A stretch of DNA of 64,000 nt, taken from the NCBI GenBank assembly GCA_050874585.1, contig JBNMKZ010000008.1, positions 1 through 64,000 on the forward strand, given 5' to 3'. Shown here piece after piece: positions 15,946-24,656 of the stretch. This stretch comes from UBA1067 sp050874585. GTDB taxonomy: Bacteria > Verrucomicrobiota > Kiritimatiellia > RFP12 > UBA1067. The position numbers and the translations under genes are program-made. The notes beneath the pieces were generated by a model, which did no database searches, was not told the origin of the DNA, and was given only the letters and a program-made list of their open reading frames with translations. Numbering within the stretch: the first letter of the stretch is position 1; the number at the start of each line of letters is the position of its first letter.

Positions 15946-16748
15946 AACTTACGCGCCCACTCATCGTCTTCGACATCGAGTCGACCGGGACATCCCCGCG
16001 CCGCGATCGCATCATCGAACTCGCGGCCATCAAGGTCATGCCCGACGGAACCGAAGTCCCGATGTGCTGGCTCCTGAACCCGACCATCCCGATTCCGCCC
16101 GAGACGACGGCCATTCACGGCATCACGAACGAACTCGTGAAGGACTGCCCGACATTTGCGGATATGTCGAAATGGATTTTCGACTACTTCAAGGACTGCG
16201 ACCTCTCGGGCTTCAACTCGGACCGCTTTGACATTCCGATCCTTGAGGAGGAGTTCGCCCGGTGCGGACTGAACTTCGCCTCCTCCACACGCAAGCACGT
16301 CGACGTGCAGCGCATCTATCACCGCAAGGAACCGCGCGACCTCACCTCTGCCGTCAAGTTCTACTGCAACCGCCCCCACACGGGCGCACATGGTGCCGAG
16401 GCGGATACACGTGCCACGCTGGACGTGCTGAAGGCGCAACTTGAAAAGTACGACGACCTGCCGAAGTCGGTGGACGAGATGGACGAATACCTCGTGCCGC
16501 ATGATCCGCTGAACGCCGATCGCCAGGGCATGCTGCGCTGGAAGGACGGGGAACTCTGCATCAACTTCGGCAAGAAGAAAGGCGAACCCCTTCGGCGCAT
16601 GATGCTGAACGAGCCAGGCTACCTGCGTTGGATTGTCAAGGGCGACTTCGACACCGACGTGCGGATGATTGTGCAGGATCTCGTCGAGAACGGACGGCTT
16701 CCGCCCATTCCTCCCGAGGCACGAAAGCCGACCACGCCATCCAAGTGA
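15933..16748 (+). CDS. DEDDh 3'-5' exonuclease (DnaQ/epsilon-like)
   Basis: 271 residues. The DnaQ-type exonuclease fold is visible: IVFDIESTGTSPRRDRIIELAAI (Exo I, Asp and Glu; shown here as a motif run), AIHGITNELV after the first strand pair, LSGFNSDRFDIPILEEEF (Exo II) and HGAEADTRATLDVL (Exo III, His and Asp). The C-terminal ~90 residues carry a segment (GMLRWKDGELCINFGKKKG) found in stand-alone exonucleases of this type, so this is unlikely to be the PolIII epsilon subunit itself. The ATG at 15933 overlaps the end of the LpxC-like gene by 13 nt, indicating translational coupling. Confidence 0.85.
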   Translation: MLNLKLTRPLIVFDIESTGTSPRRDRIIELAAIKVMPDGTEVPMCWLLNPTIPIPPETTAIHGITNELVKDCPTFADMSKWIFDYFKDCDLSGFNSDRFDIPILEEEFARCGLNFASSTRKHVDVQRIYHRKEPRDLTSAVKFYCNRPHTGAHGAEADTRATLDVLKAQLEKYDDLPKSVDEMDEYLVPHDPLNADRQGMLRWKDGELCINFGKKKGEPLRRMMLNEPGYLRWIVKGDFDTDVRMIVQDLVENGRLPPIPPEARKPTTPSK

Positions 16749-16753
16749 GAGGG

Positions 16754-16780
16754 AAGTGCCGCCGGATTCCGGCGGCACTT
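16754..16780 (+). terminator. Hairpin after the exonuclease gene
   Basis: A 12-bp perfect stem AAGTGCCGCCGG / CCGGCGGCACTT with a 3-nt loop sits 6 nt after the stop. Only a weak T-run (TTTGACTT) follows, so it may terminate poorly or protect the 3' end. Confidence 0.6.
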
Positions 16781-16890
16781 TGACTTCACCCACCTTTCTA
16801 TCGCGGCAGTTTTCGCCTGAACCTATTGCCGCGCCGAGAAAACCGGGGAGCGACATTTCCCATAAAATTGGGGCTTTTCCACATTCCCCC

Positions 16891-16923
16891 CTTGCCAAAA
16901 CCCGAAAAACTTGGTACATTATG
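16891..16923 (+). promoter_or_regulatory. Promoter of the HU-like gene
   Basis: TTGCCA, 17 bases, then TACATT preceded by TGG (an extended -10). A leader of about 50 nt carrying AAGGATC leads to the ATG at 16975. This is one of the few promoters here with a recognisable -35. Confidence 0.5.
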
Positions 16924-16974
16924 CACCAAACACAAGGGAAGTGTTCTCTTGTGATACAAAAAGGATCAAGAACA

Positions 16975-17298
16975 ATGGCTAAGTGTAAGAAAGAAGTCCC
17001 GACCACCAAGAGTGGTATTATGGCCGCGCTCGCCGAGGCCGCTGGCATCACCAAGGCCCAGGCCGTGACAGCCTATGAGACGCTCATCGGTCTCGCCTAC
17101 GAGGGTGCTCGTGCGAACGAGAAGGGTTGGGTCATTCCTGGCCTTGGCAAGCTCCTCATCAAGAAGCAGGGTGCGCGTAAGGTTCGCAATCCGCAGACGG
17201 GCGAGGAAATCAAGAAGCCCGCGTGCAAGGTCGCGAAGTTCCGTCTCGCGAAGGCCGCGAAGGACGCCCTTGTTCCGCCGAAGGCCGCGAAGAAGTAA
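16975..17298 (+). CDS. HU/IHF-family DNA-binding protein
   Basis: 107-residue basic nucleoid protein. It has the HU fold: an N-terminal helical part (SGIMAALAEAAGITKAQA), then the beta-arm region with GWVIPGLGKLLIKKQGARK and RNPQTGEEIK, the DNA-contacting signature of HU/IHF. A Lys/Ala-rich tail follows. The start at 16975 has AAGGAT about 7-10 nt upstream; the open frame continues further upstream but without HU similarity. Monocistronic, with its own promoter and a strong terminator. A possible partner for the 22-bp arrays in this window, but only by inference. Confidence 0.93.
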   Translation: MAKCKKEVPTTKSGIMAALAEAAGITKAQAVTAYETLIGLAYEGARANEKGWVIPGLGKLLIKKQGARKVRNPQTGEEIKKPACKVAKFRLAKAAKDALVPPKAAKK

Positions 17299-17316
17299 TT
17301 CGCCTTTGAGCACGAG

Positions 17317-17357
17317 AACTGGCGCGGACTCCAAGGGGGTGCGCGCCAGTTTTTTAT
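17317..17357 (+). terminator. Rho-independent terminator of the HU-like gene
   Basis: A 10-bp perfect stem AACTGGCGCG / CGCGCCAGTT with a 15-nt loop, followed by TTTTTT. It ends the plus-strand unit before the convergent polysaccharide genes. Confidence 0.9.
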
Positions 17358-17413
17358 TGCCCAACCTACCATGAGACGGCCCAACTATCAATGATGGACA
17401 CTCATCCTCACGC

Positions 17414-18403
17414 TCAAGATTTAATCGCCCCTTTCCATCCGCGACCAATGACGAGAGGCAACAGCCAAATCCAATGAGGCGCAAAGATCCAAGGTTCAGA
17501 CATACCCCAGCCGATGGCAAAGTGAATGCCAACATCCACTGCAAGATATGAAGCATACGTAATTACCAATGGGTATTGGCGGGAACGAATTAACTTAGAG
17601 AGGCCAAAAAGTGCCGCAGGATAAACAAGGCAAGCCTGAACAAGCCCTACCGGACGGATAAAAAAGCCATAGAATTCGGTGGCAATATGACGATTTTCCG
17701 GAATCCAAGAGAGCGTTGCGGTAATCCCAGACCCAATGCCGCGACCTGTTAGATAGGCACGAACAGCAAACGAACCAACCCCCAGGAGCACAAAACAAAC
17801 TGCGGCACCCACAATCTTCGCAATCTTTTTCCAATCACCACAAGTCGCCACATAAGCCAAAATGGGCTTGACTCCATTCGTCAGCGTAATCAATCCATTC
17901 AATACGGCCAAGACGCACACCATGACTGGAAAGGCATAATGTCCCCAGCGTTCCGTCACATATCGTCCATCTGTCATCGTATAAATACTTCCGACAAGTA
18001 CGAACTGCGCCAGCGGAAAACTCTCCGGAATCCCTGCGATGAGCCAAGTAGTTGGAAAACTCAGCCAAACGATGAACCCAATCCAGCCCGCCATTCGCCA
18101 GATGAGCCAAGCTGTCGCCGTCGCAACCGCCGGCATCACAAGGAGATAGGCTTCATTCCAAATATGCTGCAACACAACCAAGGGCGAGGCAACGATCCCG
18201 AGTCCCGGGTGACGAAATCCAAAGTAGCCAATCCACCGCCAGTCACTAATCTGCTCGACAAAGGCCCGATAATCCCAACCCCAGACTTCATCCAGCCTAT
18301 GTGCGTTCACATACCCACGTAGCACCACGGCAAAAGCCACAAATGCCGCGTAGATACCAATCCAAACAGCCGCCATCCAATGGAATTGTCGCTTCTGATA
18401 CAT
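17414..18403 (-). CDS. Polytopic membrane protein of the polysaccharide locus
   Basis: 329 residues with about eight hydrophobic spans (for example WIGIYAAFVAFAVVL at the N-terminus and VICFVLLGVGSFAV-type segments later), Trp/Tyr-rich loops and a conserved-looking DYRAFVEQISDW loop after the first span. The layout resembles GT-C-type or DUF6080-like envelope proteins that handle lipid-linked sugars, but no catalytic motif was recognised. It is the last gene of the minus-strand polysaccharide block and shares the block's lower GC content. Confidence 0.6.
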   Translation of the reverse strand: MYQKRQFHWMAAVWIGIYAAFVAFAVVLRGYVNAHRLDEVWGWDYRAFVEQISDWRWIGYFGFRHPGLGIVASPLVVLQHIWNEAYLLVMPAVATATAWLIWRMAGWIGFIVWLSFPTTWLIAGIPESFPLAQFVLVGSIYTMTDGRYVTERWGHYAFPVMVCVLAVLNGLITLTNGVKPILAYVATCGDWKKIAKIVGAAVCFVLLGVGSFAVRAYLTGRGIGSGITATLSWIPENRHIATEFYGFFIRPVGLVQACLVYPAALFGLSKLIRSRQYPLVITYASYLAVDVGIHFAIGWGMSEPWIFAPHWIWLLPLVIGRGWKGAIKS

Positions 18404-18474
18404 GAATCAATAACTCATTTCAGAATTGCCAAATTTGGATAACACTGGAAATAATAAAGAAGCCATGAAGAATT

Positions 18475-19437
18475 TTATATCTGCGGAATAGTCTCTCGCA
18501 GGGCTTCACAAAGGCTCTCGACGCACCCGCTTCGAAAGAGCCTAATAGTTCCTGGGTACCGATTCGCAACAGCGACAACTCCCGGATTATCGCTCGCCAC
18601 GATCGGTCTTCCCAATTGTAAGTATTCAAATAATTTGAGCGGATAATTCCATTTCAAACTCGGAACCGATAGGTAAGGAACAAGCAAGGCGCGGCATTCC
18701 CGTAGCCGCGCAAACGCCTCTTGTTGGGTCAAGCGACCCGCAAAGGTCACGGCCTCGCTTACCTTCACCGACGGTGGATTGCCAATCCAAAGACAACTCA
18801 CGCCACCCATTCGCCGTAGGGCTTCCGACACCAGAGGTCCACCCTTAGCCCAAGTCCAATTGCTCAAGACACCAATATCATACCTGAGACAAGGCGAATT
18901 TTCAATTTTAGTTGGACAAAGATCCCTAAACGCGTCCTGCATTCGAAGTTCAACCTGTCCCGGAGAAGGATGATACCCTATCTCCTCCAGAAGACCTGGA
19001 TGAATGTTAAGAACAATTCGATCTGCCGACAGAGCCAATCGCCGCCACATCCAATCAATCAATCGGCGCAACCACCGATAATGGTCGCGATACCCGAGAC
19101 TTGGAGGATCCCAGAGAAACATCGTCCATGCGCACCCCTTGCGATGTTTCAACTGACGCGCCAAGAAAAGACAAGGAAAGTCAAATCCGGTGAAAAGTAC
19201 CGTATCCTTGTCAACAATCCTCTCCAACAAATGAAAAAGAGACCCAAAAGAATGATAGTAAACAATGCGAGAACAGCGCACGGCAATCGAATCCGGCACC
19301 TGGGAATCAGCAGGCACACACAAGGTTGTCTTATAGGAAGAAACAACCTCAAGTGGCTTCAGATAGACATTCGCATGAGGTGTAATCCAACTTGCAGACA
19401 AGTTGCTTCGTGTAATATAGACCGCCCGACGGTTCAT
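18475..19437 (-). CDS. Glycosyltransferase, GT4/GT-B type
   Basis: 320 residues. The C-terminal half has the GT-B donor-site pattern: SCLWIGNPP, VTFAGRLTQQEAFARLRECRALLVPYL, then YPLKLFEYLQLGRPIVASDNPGV, where the Glu before YLQLG corresponds to the nucleotide-sugar-binding Glu of GT4 enzymes. The N-terminal half is weakly conserved acceptor domain. The start at 19437 is chosen because ATG overlaps the preceding gene's TGA (ATGA). It likely adds one sugar to the lipid-linked repeat unit in the cytoplasm. Confidence 0.8.
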   Translation of the reverse strand: MNRRAVYITRSNLSASWITPHANVYLKPLEVVSSYKTTLCVPADSQVPDSIAVRCSRIVYYHSFGSLFHLLERIVDKDTVLFTGFDFPCLFLARQLKHRKGCAWTMFLWDPPSLGYRDHYRWLRRLIDWMWRRLALSADRIVLNIHPGLLEEIGYHPSPGQVELRMQDAFRDLCPTKIENSPCLRYDIGVLSNWTWAKGGPLVSEALRRMGGVSCLWIGNPPSVKVSEAVTFAGRLTQQEAFARLRECRALLVPYLSVPSLKWNYPLKLFEYLQLGRPIVASDNPGVVAVANRYPGTIRLFRSGCVESLCEALRETIPQI

Positions 19438-20291
19438 CGTATACCCTTTACATTCGGCCAGCTTGGATTCTTCCCATAACGTCCACCCCGCGTCAATAGA
19501 TTCCAGATAGCATTGAACGGCGGGCACCCCCACCATCTCATTCGATAGAATAGGGTCACTTCCAGTTTTCGCAAAACACTTGCCCGAATATTTGGCACGA
19601 GCAACCCATTCGGCAACAGCGTCTGAGTCGCGTCAATACAATGCGGCGCAAAGGAACGCAGGCCATTTTCCGCCAAATTCTGCCGCGCTGCGTCGCCCGA
19701 GCACACAGTTCGCCGCCCTCCTGCAATATGCCCATAATCATGAAACTGATGCTCCACCCGAACGAAATAACTCGCATCAATAACAGGGACTCGTTTCCGC
19801 AGGCAATAGGCAACCAGTGCACTGTCGCAGTAGGATCGACCCATCACAACGGGCGGCAAATCGCGAAATAGACCTCGTCGGAACAAAAAATAATCCATTC
19901 CGCATGGTCGGTGCAAACATTTTTCGCCATCCTTCGTGCGATCAATACGCTGCCCTGTCAGCAAAAAATCCCCCTGTGGCATCGCTTCACACACTTTCAG
20001 AAGCGAACCGTCAAACAGAAGATCGCCATTCGAATAAAGGAACAATTCCGATTCCGTATGCGTGAACAACCATTTCACCATCGCATTAAATGTGGGGACG
20101 CGTCCATTTCCCGGCAGAACCACCGTCCGCACATCTAATCCCAAGTCTTCCGCCCCACACGCGGATGTCTCAAAATTCAAGATCTCAACGCCGGGGAAGA
20201 ACTCCCGCCAATTTGCAAGGGCCTTTCGTTGGACATCCCCAGCAACCCCCATTGGCGGTTTAAGTGATGTGAAGATGACAAGCCTCATCAT
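19434..20291 (-). CDS. GT-A-like glycosyltransferase
   Basis: 285 residues. FTSLKPPMGVAGDVQRKALANW at the N-terminus and LFLYSNGDLLFDGSLL near the middle look like a GT-A nucleotide-binding strand with a D-x-D-like acidic pair. HRPCGMDYFLFRRG and a late EHQFHDYGHI segment are seen in predicted glycosyltransferases of surface polysaccharide clusters. The family could not be named. The gene begins directly at the stop of the WecG-like gene (20292) and overlaps the next one by ATGA, so it is tightly coupled. Confidence 0.65.
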   Translation of the reverse strand: MMRLVIFTSLKPPMGVAGDVQRKALANWREFFPGVEILNFETSACGAEDLGLDVRTVVLPGNGRVPTFNAMVKWLFTHTESELFLYSNGDLLFDGSLLKVCEAMPQGDFLLTGQRIDRTKDGEKCLHRPCGMDYFLFRRGLFRDLPPVVMGRSYCDSALVAYCLRKRVPVIDASYFVRVEHQFHDYGHIAGGRRTVCSGDAARQNLAENGLRSFAPHCIDATQTLLPNGLLVPNIRASVLRKLEVTLFYRMRWWGCPPFNAIWNLLTRGGRYGKNPSWPNVKGIR

Positions 20292-21080
20292 TCAATTCTC
20301 CCCGAGGGGTTCATCCCTGACTGGACGACGGAAAATCTGCACACGAACAAACTCCAACAAGAGAATCGCCGCCGCCCTCGGCACACACCACATGTTGCGC
20401 CTAAAAGTGCGACGGCCGCCTGACACGAGCCGCCAAAGCCAACAAAGCCCCGCCCGATGAATCCATTCGGGCACCTGCGGAACACGCCCCGTATAAAAAT
20501 CAAAAACCGCACCGACAGGTAACAGCACGGGGACGCCAAGCTCGTGCAGATGCCGCGCACACCACTTCTCCTGCTTCGGGCTACCCAATGCCACCCACAT
20601 GAAGTCCGGTTTGGCGGATGAAATCAACTCCTTCTGCCGCGCCCACTCTTCGGGTGTCACTTCCCCAAATGGCGGCGTATAGGCTCCTACAATCTGCGCC
20701 CCCGGAAATTGCCCTCGCATCTTCTCGGCCAATTCTGCCGCGACACCGGGTCCTGCACCATAAAAGAAGTGCCGCCAGCCTCGTTTCACACCAAAGGAAA
20801 GTGCCTTGGGGAATACATGTGGTCCTATCACTCGTTCCGGCAAGCGTCCACCGCAAATCCGTGCCAGCATTTTCGTCACTTGCCCGTCCGCCAAGACAGC
20901 ATCCGCCCGCCTGTAGGCAAGGGCAAGTTCTTCTTCCTGCCAACCATGCGCAAGACCATTCGCATCGCAAAAACACGCAAAATGCACGCGCCCATCCTGT
21001 CGCCATTCATCCATTGCCGCCAGCAACTCTTCGTAGGTGCACGCAGCGACATCCCATTTATGTAAAGTTATCTTCTTCAT
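20292..21080 (-). CDS. WecG/TagA/CpsF-family glycosyltransferase (GT26)
   Basis: 262 residues. Enzymes of this family add the second sugar, often ManNAcA or ManNAc, to an undecaprenyl-diphosphate primer. Family features: CFCDANGLAHGW, ADAVLADGQVTKMLARICGG, FFYGAGPGVAAELAEKMR, and PDFMWVALGSPKQEKWCARH, followed by PVGAVFDFYTGRVPQVPEW. The start at 21080 (MKKITLHKW) is preferred over upstream in-frame codons because GGAAGAG precedes it. Its position at the head of this sub-block fits an early assembly step. Confidence 0.9.
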   Translation of the reverse strand: MKKITLHKWDVAACTYEELLAAMDEWRQDGRVHFACFCDANGLAHGWQEEELALAYRRADAVLADGQVTKMLARICGGRLPERVIGPHVFPKALSFGVKRGWRHFFYGAGPGVAAELAEKMRGQFPGAQIVGAYTPPFGEVTPEEWARQKELISSAKPDFMWVALGSPKQEKWCARHLHELGVPVLLPVGAVFDFYTGRVPQVPEWIHRAGLCWLWRLVSGGRRTFRRNMWCVPRAAAILLLEFVRVQIFRRPVRDEPLGEN

Positions 21081-21108
21081 CTTACCACTCTTCCTTCTTG
21101 ATGCGGTG

Positions 21109-21612
21109 CTACTCTTTAACAATAATCCGCCACGACCCTCGCGTTCCACCGACCCGCTCGACGATTTCCTTAGCCTTCAGGGCGGAAAATTGCTTATCAA
21201 GCGTATTTTTCCTGATTCCGAGCGATTCCGCCATCTTCCGAATGGAAATCTTCGGATCTCGCTTCAGAATTTCACAAATCCGCCGTTGTTCACCTGGCAG
21301 GGAGCCCAATGCATTGTCCCCCCTATTGTCCCCCCTATTGTCCGTAGCCTCCGAAACCGCCGCCCGACGTCTGATGACCAAGCGAATGGCATTTCCAAAA
21401 TCGGCGACCTCCAATGTACCAAGCCCCGCCTCTCTGACTGCCCGCTGAACACGCAACAGCCCACTCCCCCAGTTCTCGATGAAAAACATATAGGCAAAAA
21501 CTGCCGCGATGACCTTGTTTCGACATTCCGAATGGCCGACAATCACCTCGTTCGGAACGCGCTTGAACTCAAGTTCGGCCGTTTCACCGCGTCGGATATC
21601 GTCAATCAGCAT
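21109..21612 (-). pseudogene. AlbA_2/RecG-like wHTH protein with internal deletion
   Basis: 167 residues. LIDDIRRGETAELEFKR matches the very start of Schlafen AlbA_2 proteins. It is followed at once by HSECRNKVIAAVFAYMFFIENWGSGL, which normally lies in the C-terminal HATPase_c_4 part several hundred residues later. The end is a winged-helix segment (ICEILKRDPKISIRKMAESL). The middle of the protein is missing, so this is probably a remnant, though the frame is intact. A 12-bp direct repeat at 21315-21340 encodes DNRGDNRG. The ATG at 21612 overlaps the stop of a small upstream frame (ATGCTGA). Confidence 0.6.
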
Positions 21613-21776
21613 GACACACCCCCGTCTTTTTGCGCAAAACCAACACATCCAAACGGCGCATTCTGCCGCGCAACAAACTCATTGAGCGAAAGCGCCACCA
21701 CATCAAGGCCAATCGCCAAAAATTGCGCCATTGCACGCAGAAGCGCGGCAGAAATCTTCCTTTCACCAACTTTCAC
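21606..21776 (-). CDS. Small hypothetical protein with leaderless promoter
   Basis: A 56-residue frame starting at GTG (VKVGERKISAALLRAMAQFL). The GTG lies 6 nt after TATAAT (21788-21783), the same geometry as the leaderless genes elsewhere in this window. The first ~35 residues look helical. Its stop overlaps the ATG of the AlbA_2-like remnant, suggesting coupling. No family was recognised; it could be an antitoxin-like partner or simply leftover coding sequence. Confidence 0.4.
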   Translation of the reverse strand: MKVGERKISAALLRAMAQFLAIGLDVVALSLNEFVARQNAPFGCVGFAQKDGGVSC

Positions 21777-22114
21777 GCACTTATTATACACTAATCCGCG
21801 AAACCTCACAATCGCGAATTTTTGAGAATCCTAAAGTTCAAGTTTAGAATCCTCAAAATCAACCGTCTTCACGACTTCCTTCTTTTCAATCAGCACCCGA
21901 CTGAGTAGCCGTACTGCCCACGAAACGAAATCACACGACACGTCAAATTCTATTCAAATGTGAATAGCTCAAGTTTGAATAGGTTTTGATTCGGCCGGTA
22001 GACAAGTTGTGCACTCCTCGCGAGTCCGCAGGCCTCTCTGATTGTAGAAACAATTAAACTTCCGCAAAAAGAGTTACTCCCGCCAATCATCCGTTATCAA
22101 CACGATTAGCCCTT
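21777..22114. other. Intergenic region with direct and inverted repeats
   Basis: Holds the -10 at 21783-21788. AGAATCCT is repeated at a 21-bp offset (about 21825 and 21846). A cluster of CTATTC/GAATAG half-sites lies at 21951, 21963 and 21978. No gene is seen. The repeats sit 40-200 bp upstream of the small leaderless gene and could be regulator sites. Confidence 0.45.
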
Positions 22115-23389
22115 TCATGCACCCATAAGGATGTCTGGCTCAAGCAAGAATGGAATGACTCCAACAAAGACAACACCTTCCGCATTTTGCCAAAGTCGCT
22201 CGTTCCCTCCCGTGATGACGATGCGGCGAAAGAAGTCATCCGCCTTTCTAAACGGACGAATTTCACTCGCAAGTTTCCCATGGTCATCAATGTTTAAGGC
22301 TGACTGAATGTAGACACGTCTGAACCCGCTATTAACGACAAAATCAATCTCAAGTTCCTTGCGGACGCTCTTCCCCTTCTCGTCTTTCTCCACTGTCTGC
22401 ACAACACCAACATCAACGCTGTACCCACGACGCAGCAATTCGCAATAAATCACATTCTCCATCAAATGAGTCCGCTCAATTTGCCGAAAATTGAGTCTCG
22501 CGTTTCGCAGCCCCGTGTCAACGCAATAGTACTTGGCCGCACCTTCGAGATACTTTCGCCCCTTCACATCATAACGCAAGGTTTTCTCAAATAAGAAAGA
22601 ACGGCACAGAATCTCCAGATAACGCGCAACGGTCTGCGGACAAGCCGACAATGCCGCCGTTGTTGTCAGAGTATCCGAAATGCGCTTGGCATTGGTCAAC
22701 CCACCGATGGCAGTTGAAATGACATCACAAACGGCACCAAGGGCCACTTCGTTCTTTAACGAATACCGCTCCACAATATCCGCGAAATAGACGCGCCCAA
22801 ACAAACTTTTGAGATAAGATTCACGCGAACGCTGGTCGGGCGACAAAACTGCCAATGGCATCCCGCCCCAGACAAGATAATCCTCCCACGCATCGGACTT
22901 TTCCTTTCCGCCAATCTGGTAATACTCCGCAAACGAAAGTGGCCACAGGCGAATCACGGTACCCCGATCTCGGAAATTCGTCGCAATATCTTCGGACAGC
23001 ATTTCCGAATTGGAACCCGTCACATAGACATCCGCCTTTTTCATCAATGTCGTCAGAACATCATAAAATGTTACGCCATCTCCCTCAAGCGGCTTGCACT
23101 CTTGAATCTCATCAATAAGTACGTACATCTGTCGCCCATCAGAAAGCAACCGTTCCTTGACATATAACGAAAGCGCACGCGGATTGCGCAGAAATTCAAA
23201 TTCGTCCTCATCAAGCCGAACCTCAATAATCTGCTCGTCGGCAACGCCCGCTTCGCGCAGATAGTCCCGGAAGATATTGAAGAGAAAGTAACTCTTTCCA
23301 CAACGCCGAATGCCAGTAATCACCTTCACAAGGCCATTCAGCATAAATTTTCTAATCTGGTCAAGATAGAACTTTCTTTCGATTCTCAT
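22115..23389 (-). CDS. AAA_14 ATPase with DUF4143
   Basis: 424 residues. The N-terminal AAA domain has Walker A GIRRCGKSYFL and Walker B MYVLIDEIQE, a sensor-type VYVTGSNSEMLS, and RGTVIRLWPLSFAEYY, all standard for AAA_14. The C-terminal DUF4143 domain includes YLVWGGMPLAV and a nuclease-like ELEIDFVV segment. Members are abundant accessory ATPases of unsettled role, possibly in defence or plasmid biology. The gene sits with the AlbA_2-type remnant inside the polysaccharide locus and looks like an insertion that splits it. Confidence 0.9.
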   Translation of the reverse strand: MRIERKFYLDQIRKFMLNGLVKVITGIRRCGKSYFLFNIFRDYLREAGVADEQIIEVRLDEDEFEFLRNPRALSLYVKERLLSDGRQMYVLIDEIQECKPLEGDGVTFYDVLTTLMKKADVYVTGSNSEMLSEDIATNFRDRGTVIRLWPLSFAEYYQIGGKEKSDAWEDYLVWGGMPLAVLSPDQRSRESYLKSLFGRVYFADIVERYSLKNEVALGAVCDVISTAIGGLTNAKRISDTLTTTAALSACPQTVARYLEILCRSFLFEKTLRYDVKGRKYLEGAAKYYCVDTGLRNARLNFRQIERTHLMENVIYCELLRRGYSVDVGVVQTVEKDEKGKSVRKELEIDFVVNSGFRRVYIQSALNIDDHGKLASEIRPFRKADDFFRRIVITGGNERLWQNAEGVVFVGVIPFLLEPDILMGA

Positions 23390-24237
23390 TCTTAAATATT
23401 CCGTAGAAATCTACAAAACATTCAAATGACACCACATCTCATCGCCTCCCGTCAACCCCGCCACACCAAGCATAGACACTCCCAACTAACGAAACATGGA
23501 TATTATGCCATATTTAGCGCATCAGAAACGAAAGAATCAAAGATTATTTATCGAAATTGAATAATTATTCACCCACCATTAGCCTTCATGCGTTTTTCCC
23601 GTCGCCTCAAGACCTGTGCCGTCCGACCCGACACCCCCACCTGCGTCAAAATAAGCACGCCAGCCATTCTTATTCCTCCATTTTTGTCGAAATAAGAAAA
23701 AAACGGTCTCCGCAAATGCTTATTTCAACACGCGGCCGATCTCACTGCGGCAAAATGAAAAACAAAAACCTCTCGCGCCAGCAAAAGCACATTCAGCGAA
23801 AGAAGCGTCTCTTCATTTTGCTGCGCTCAGGCTCTTGTGGCTCGCATATCACCGCGCCTCGCCCTGCGCCGTCCGCGCCGTCGCCCACGCGGGATTCTGC
23901 ACCCAGCACTCCACTCGTGGGCACGGCTCATCCGCGAATGTCCCTCGCGAATCGGCTTCCTCATGAGAAAATCTGCAAATATCCGCTGCTGACGAACCAT
24001 CATCAGCGTCTTCGGCCCCTTCAGTCCGTTGCCCTCGTGGCCGTACTTACGCACACGCTTCAACTCGCAGAAAAAGCGGAAATTGGCTGTCCGGGGGGCC
24101 TGCGCGAGACGAAGGTCTGGCCAACTCTCCACTATAGCCAAGACGACAGATTGCGTTTCCACATCTGAACCTGCGGAAACGTCGACAAAATGACAATAGC
24201 ACATAGGCAGAAATGGCCCCGAACAGGCAAACCGAAA

Positions 24238-24325
24238 ATGATGCTGTTCTCCAACACGGGAGACGCTGTTCTCTCGATCGGGAGAACAGCGTCTCTTGAT
24301 TGAGAGAACAGCGTCTCTCGGTCAG
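24238..24325. repeat. Array B: four 22-bp-period units
   Basis: 14-bp cores at 24238, 24260, 24282 and 24304, exactly 22 bp apart: ATGATGCTGTTCTC, GAGACGCTGTTCTC, GAGAACAGCGTCTC and GAGAACAGCGTCTC. Units 3 and 4 are exact reverse complements of unit 2, and unit 1 is a degenerate forward copy. The layout is two forward then two inverted, as in array A. Confidence 0.85.
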
Positions 24326-24520
24326 GGAGTCATCCGTCCCACACACATAGGGAGAATTCCATGTCCCCTTCTCCTCTCTATATAGGGCAACGACACGCCC
24401 ACCTATTTGATTGCACACAAGACAAGGACTCTTACGCTTCCCCGGTAGCCACATTGTCCCATCACCATCCGTTCCACCGACAACCCGTCCCTGCAAGGGA
24501 CCGGCGAAGGACTCCACCAT

Positions 24521-24559
24521 GTAACGGAATCGACACTTGTCGCGACTTCAGAAACGGTG
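24521..24559. repeat. Dispersed intergenic element RE2, copy 2
   Basis: GTAACG, 14 bases, then CGCGACTTCAGAAACGGTG (24541-24559). Same spacing as the copy at 191-229; TCTC follows both copies a few bases later. It lies in the leader region of the DUF4469 gene. Confidence 0.7.
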
Positions 24560-24656
24560 GGTCTCGTGAATGCAAAATCACCGAGACCCACCCCCACGGA
24601 AGCGCGGCGCGTGCCGCGCACGTCGGGATAACCAACAACAAGAAAGGAAACAACAA

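Larger units (their letters stand above)
23390..24656. other. Long non-coding stretch within the polysaccharide locus
   Basis: No frame here shows a recognisable domain. The left part is AT-rich and contains nested inverted AAATAAGC/GCTTATTT and TTCTTATT/AATAAGAA blocks (23649-23725). The right part contains array B (24238-24325), RE2 copy 2 (24521-24559) and the leader of the DUF4469 gene. A TGGCATAAT -10-like element on the minus strand near 23506 may serve the AAA_14 gene. Confidence 0.5.

Noticed and set aside
23649..23725. Possible fifth 22-bp array with AATAAG/CTTATT cores
   Set aside because: Only two of the three steps are near 22 bp (19, 22, 28); the nested inverted repeats are real but do not meet the exact spacing of the other four.
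23557..24204. Candidate genes on both strands in the long non-coding stretch
   Set aside because: No recognisable domain, poor start signals, and overlap with repeat arrays; more likely non-coding.
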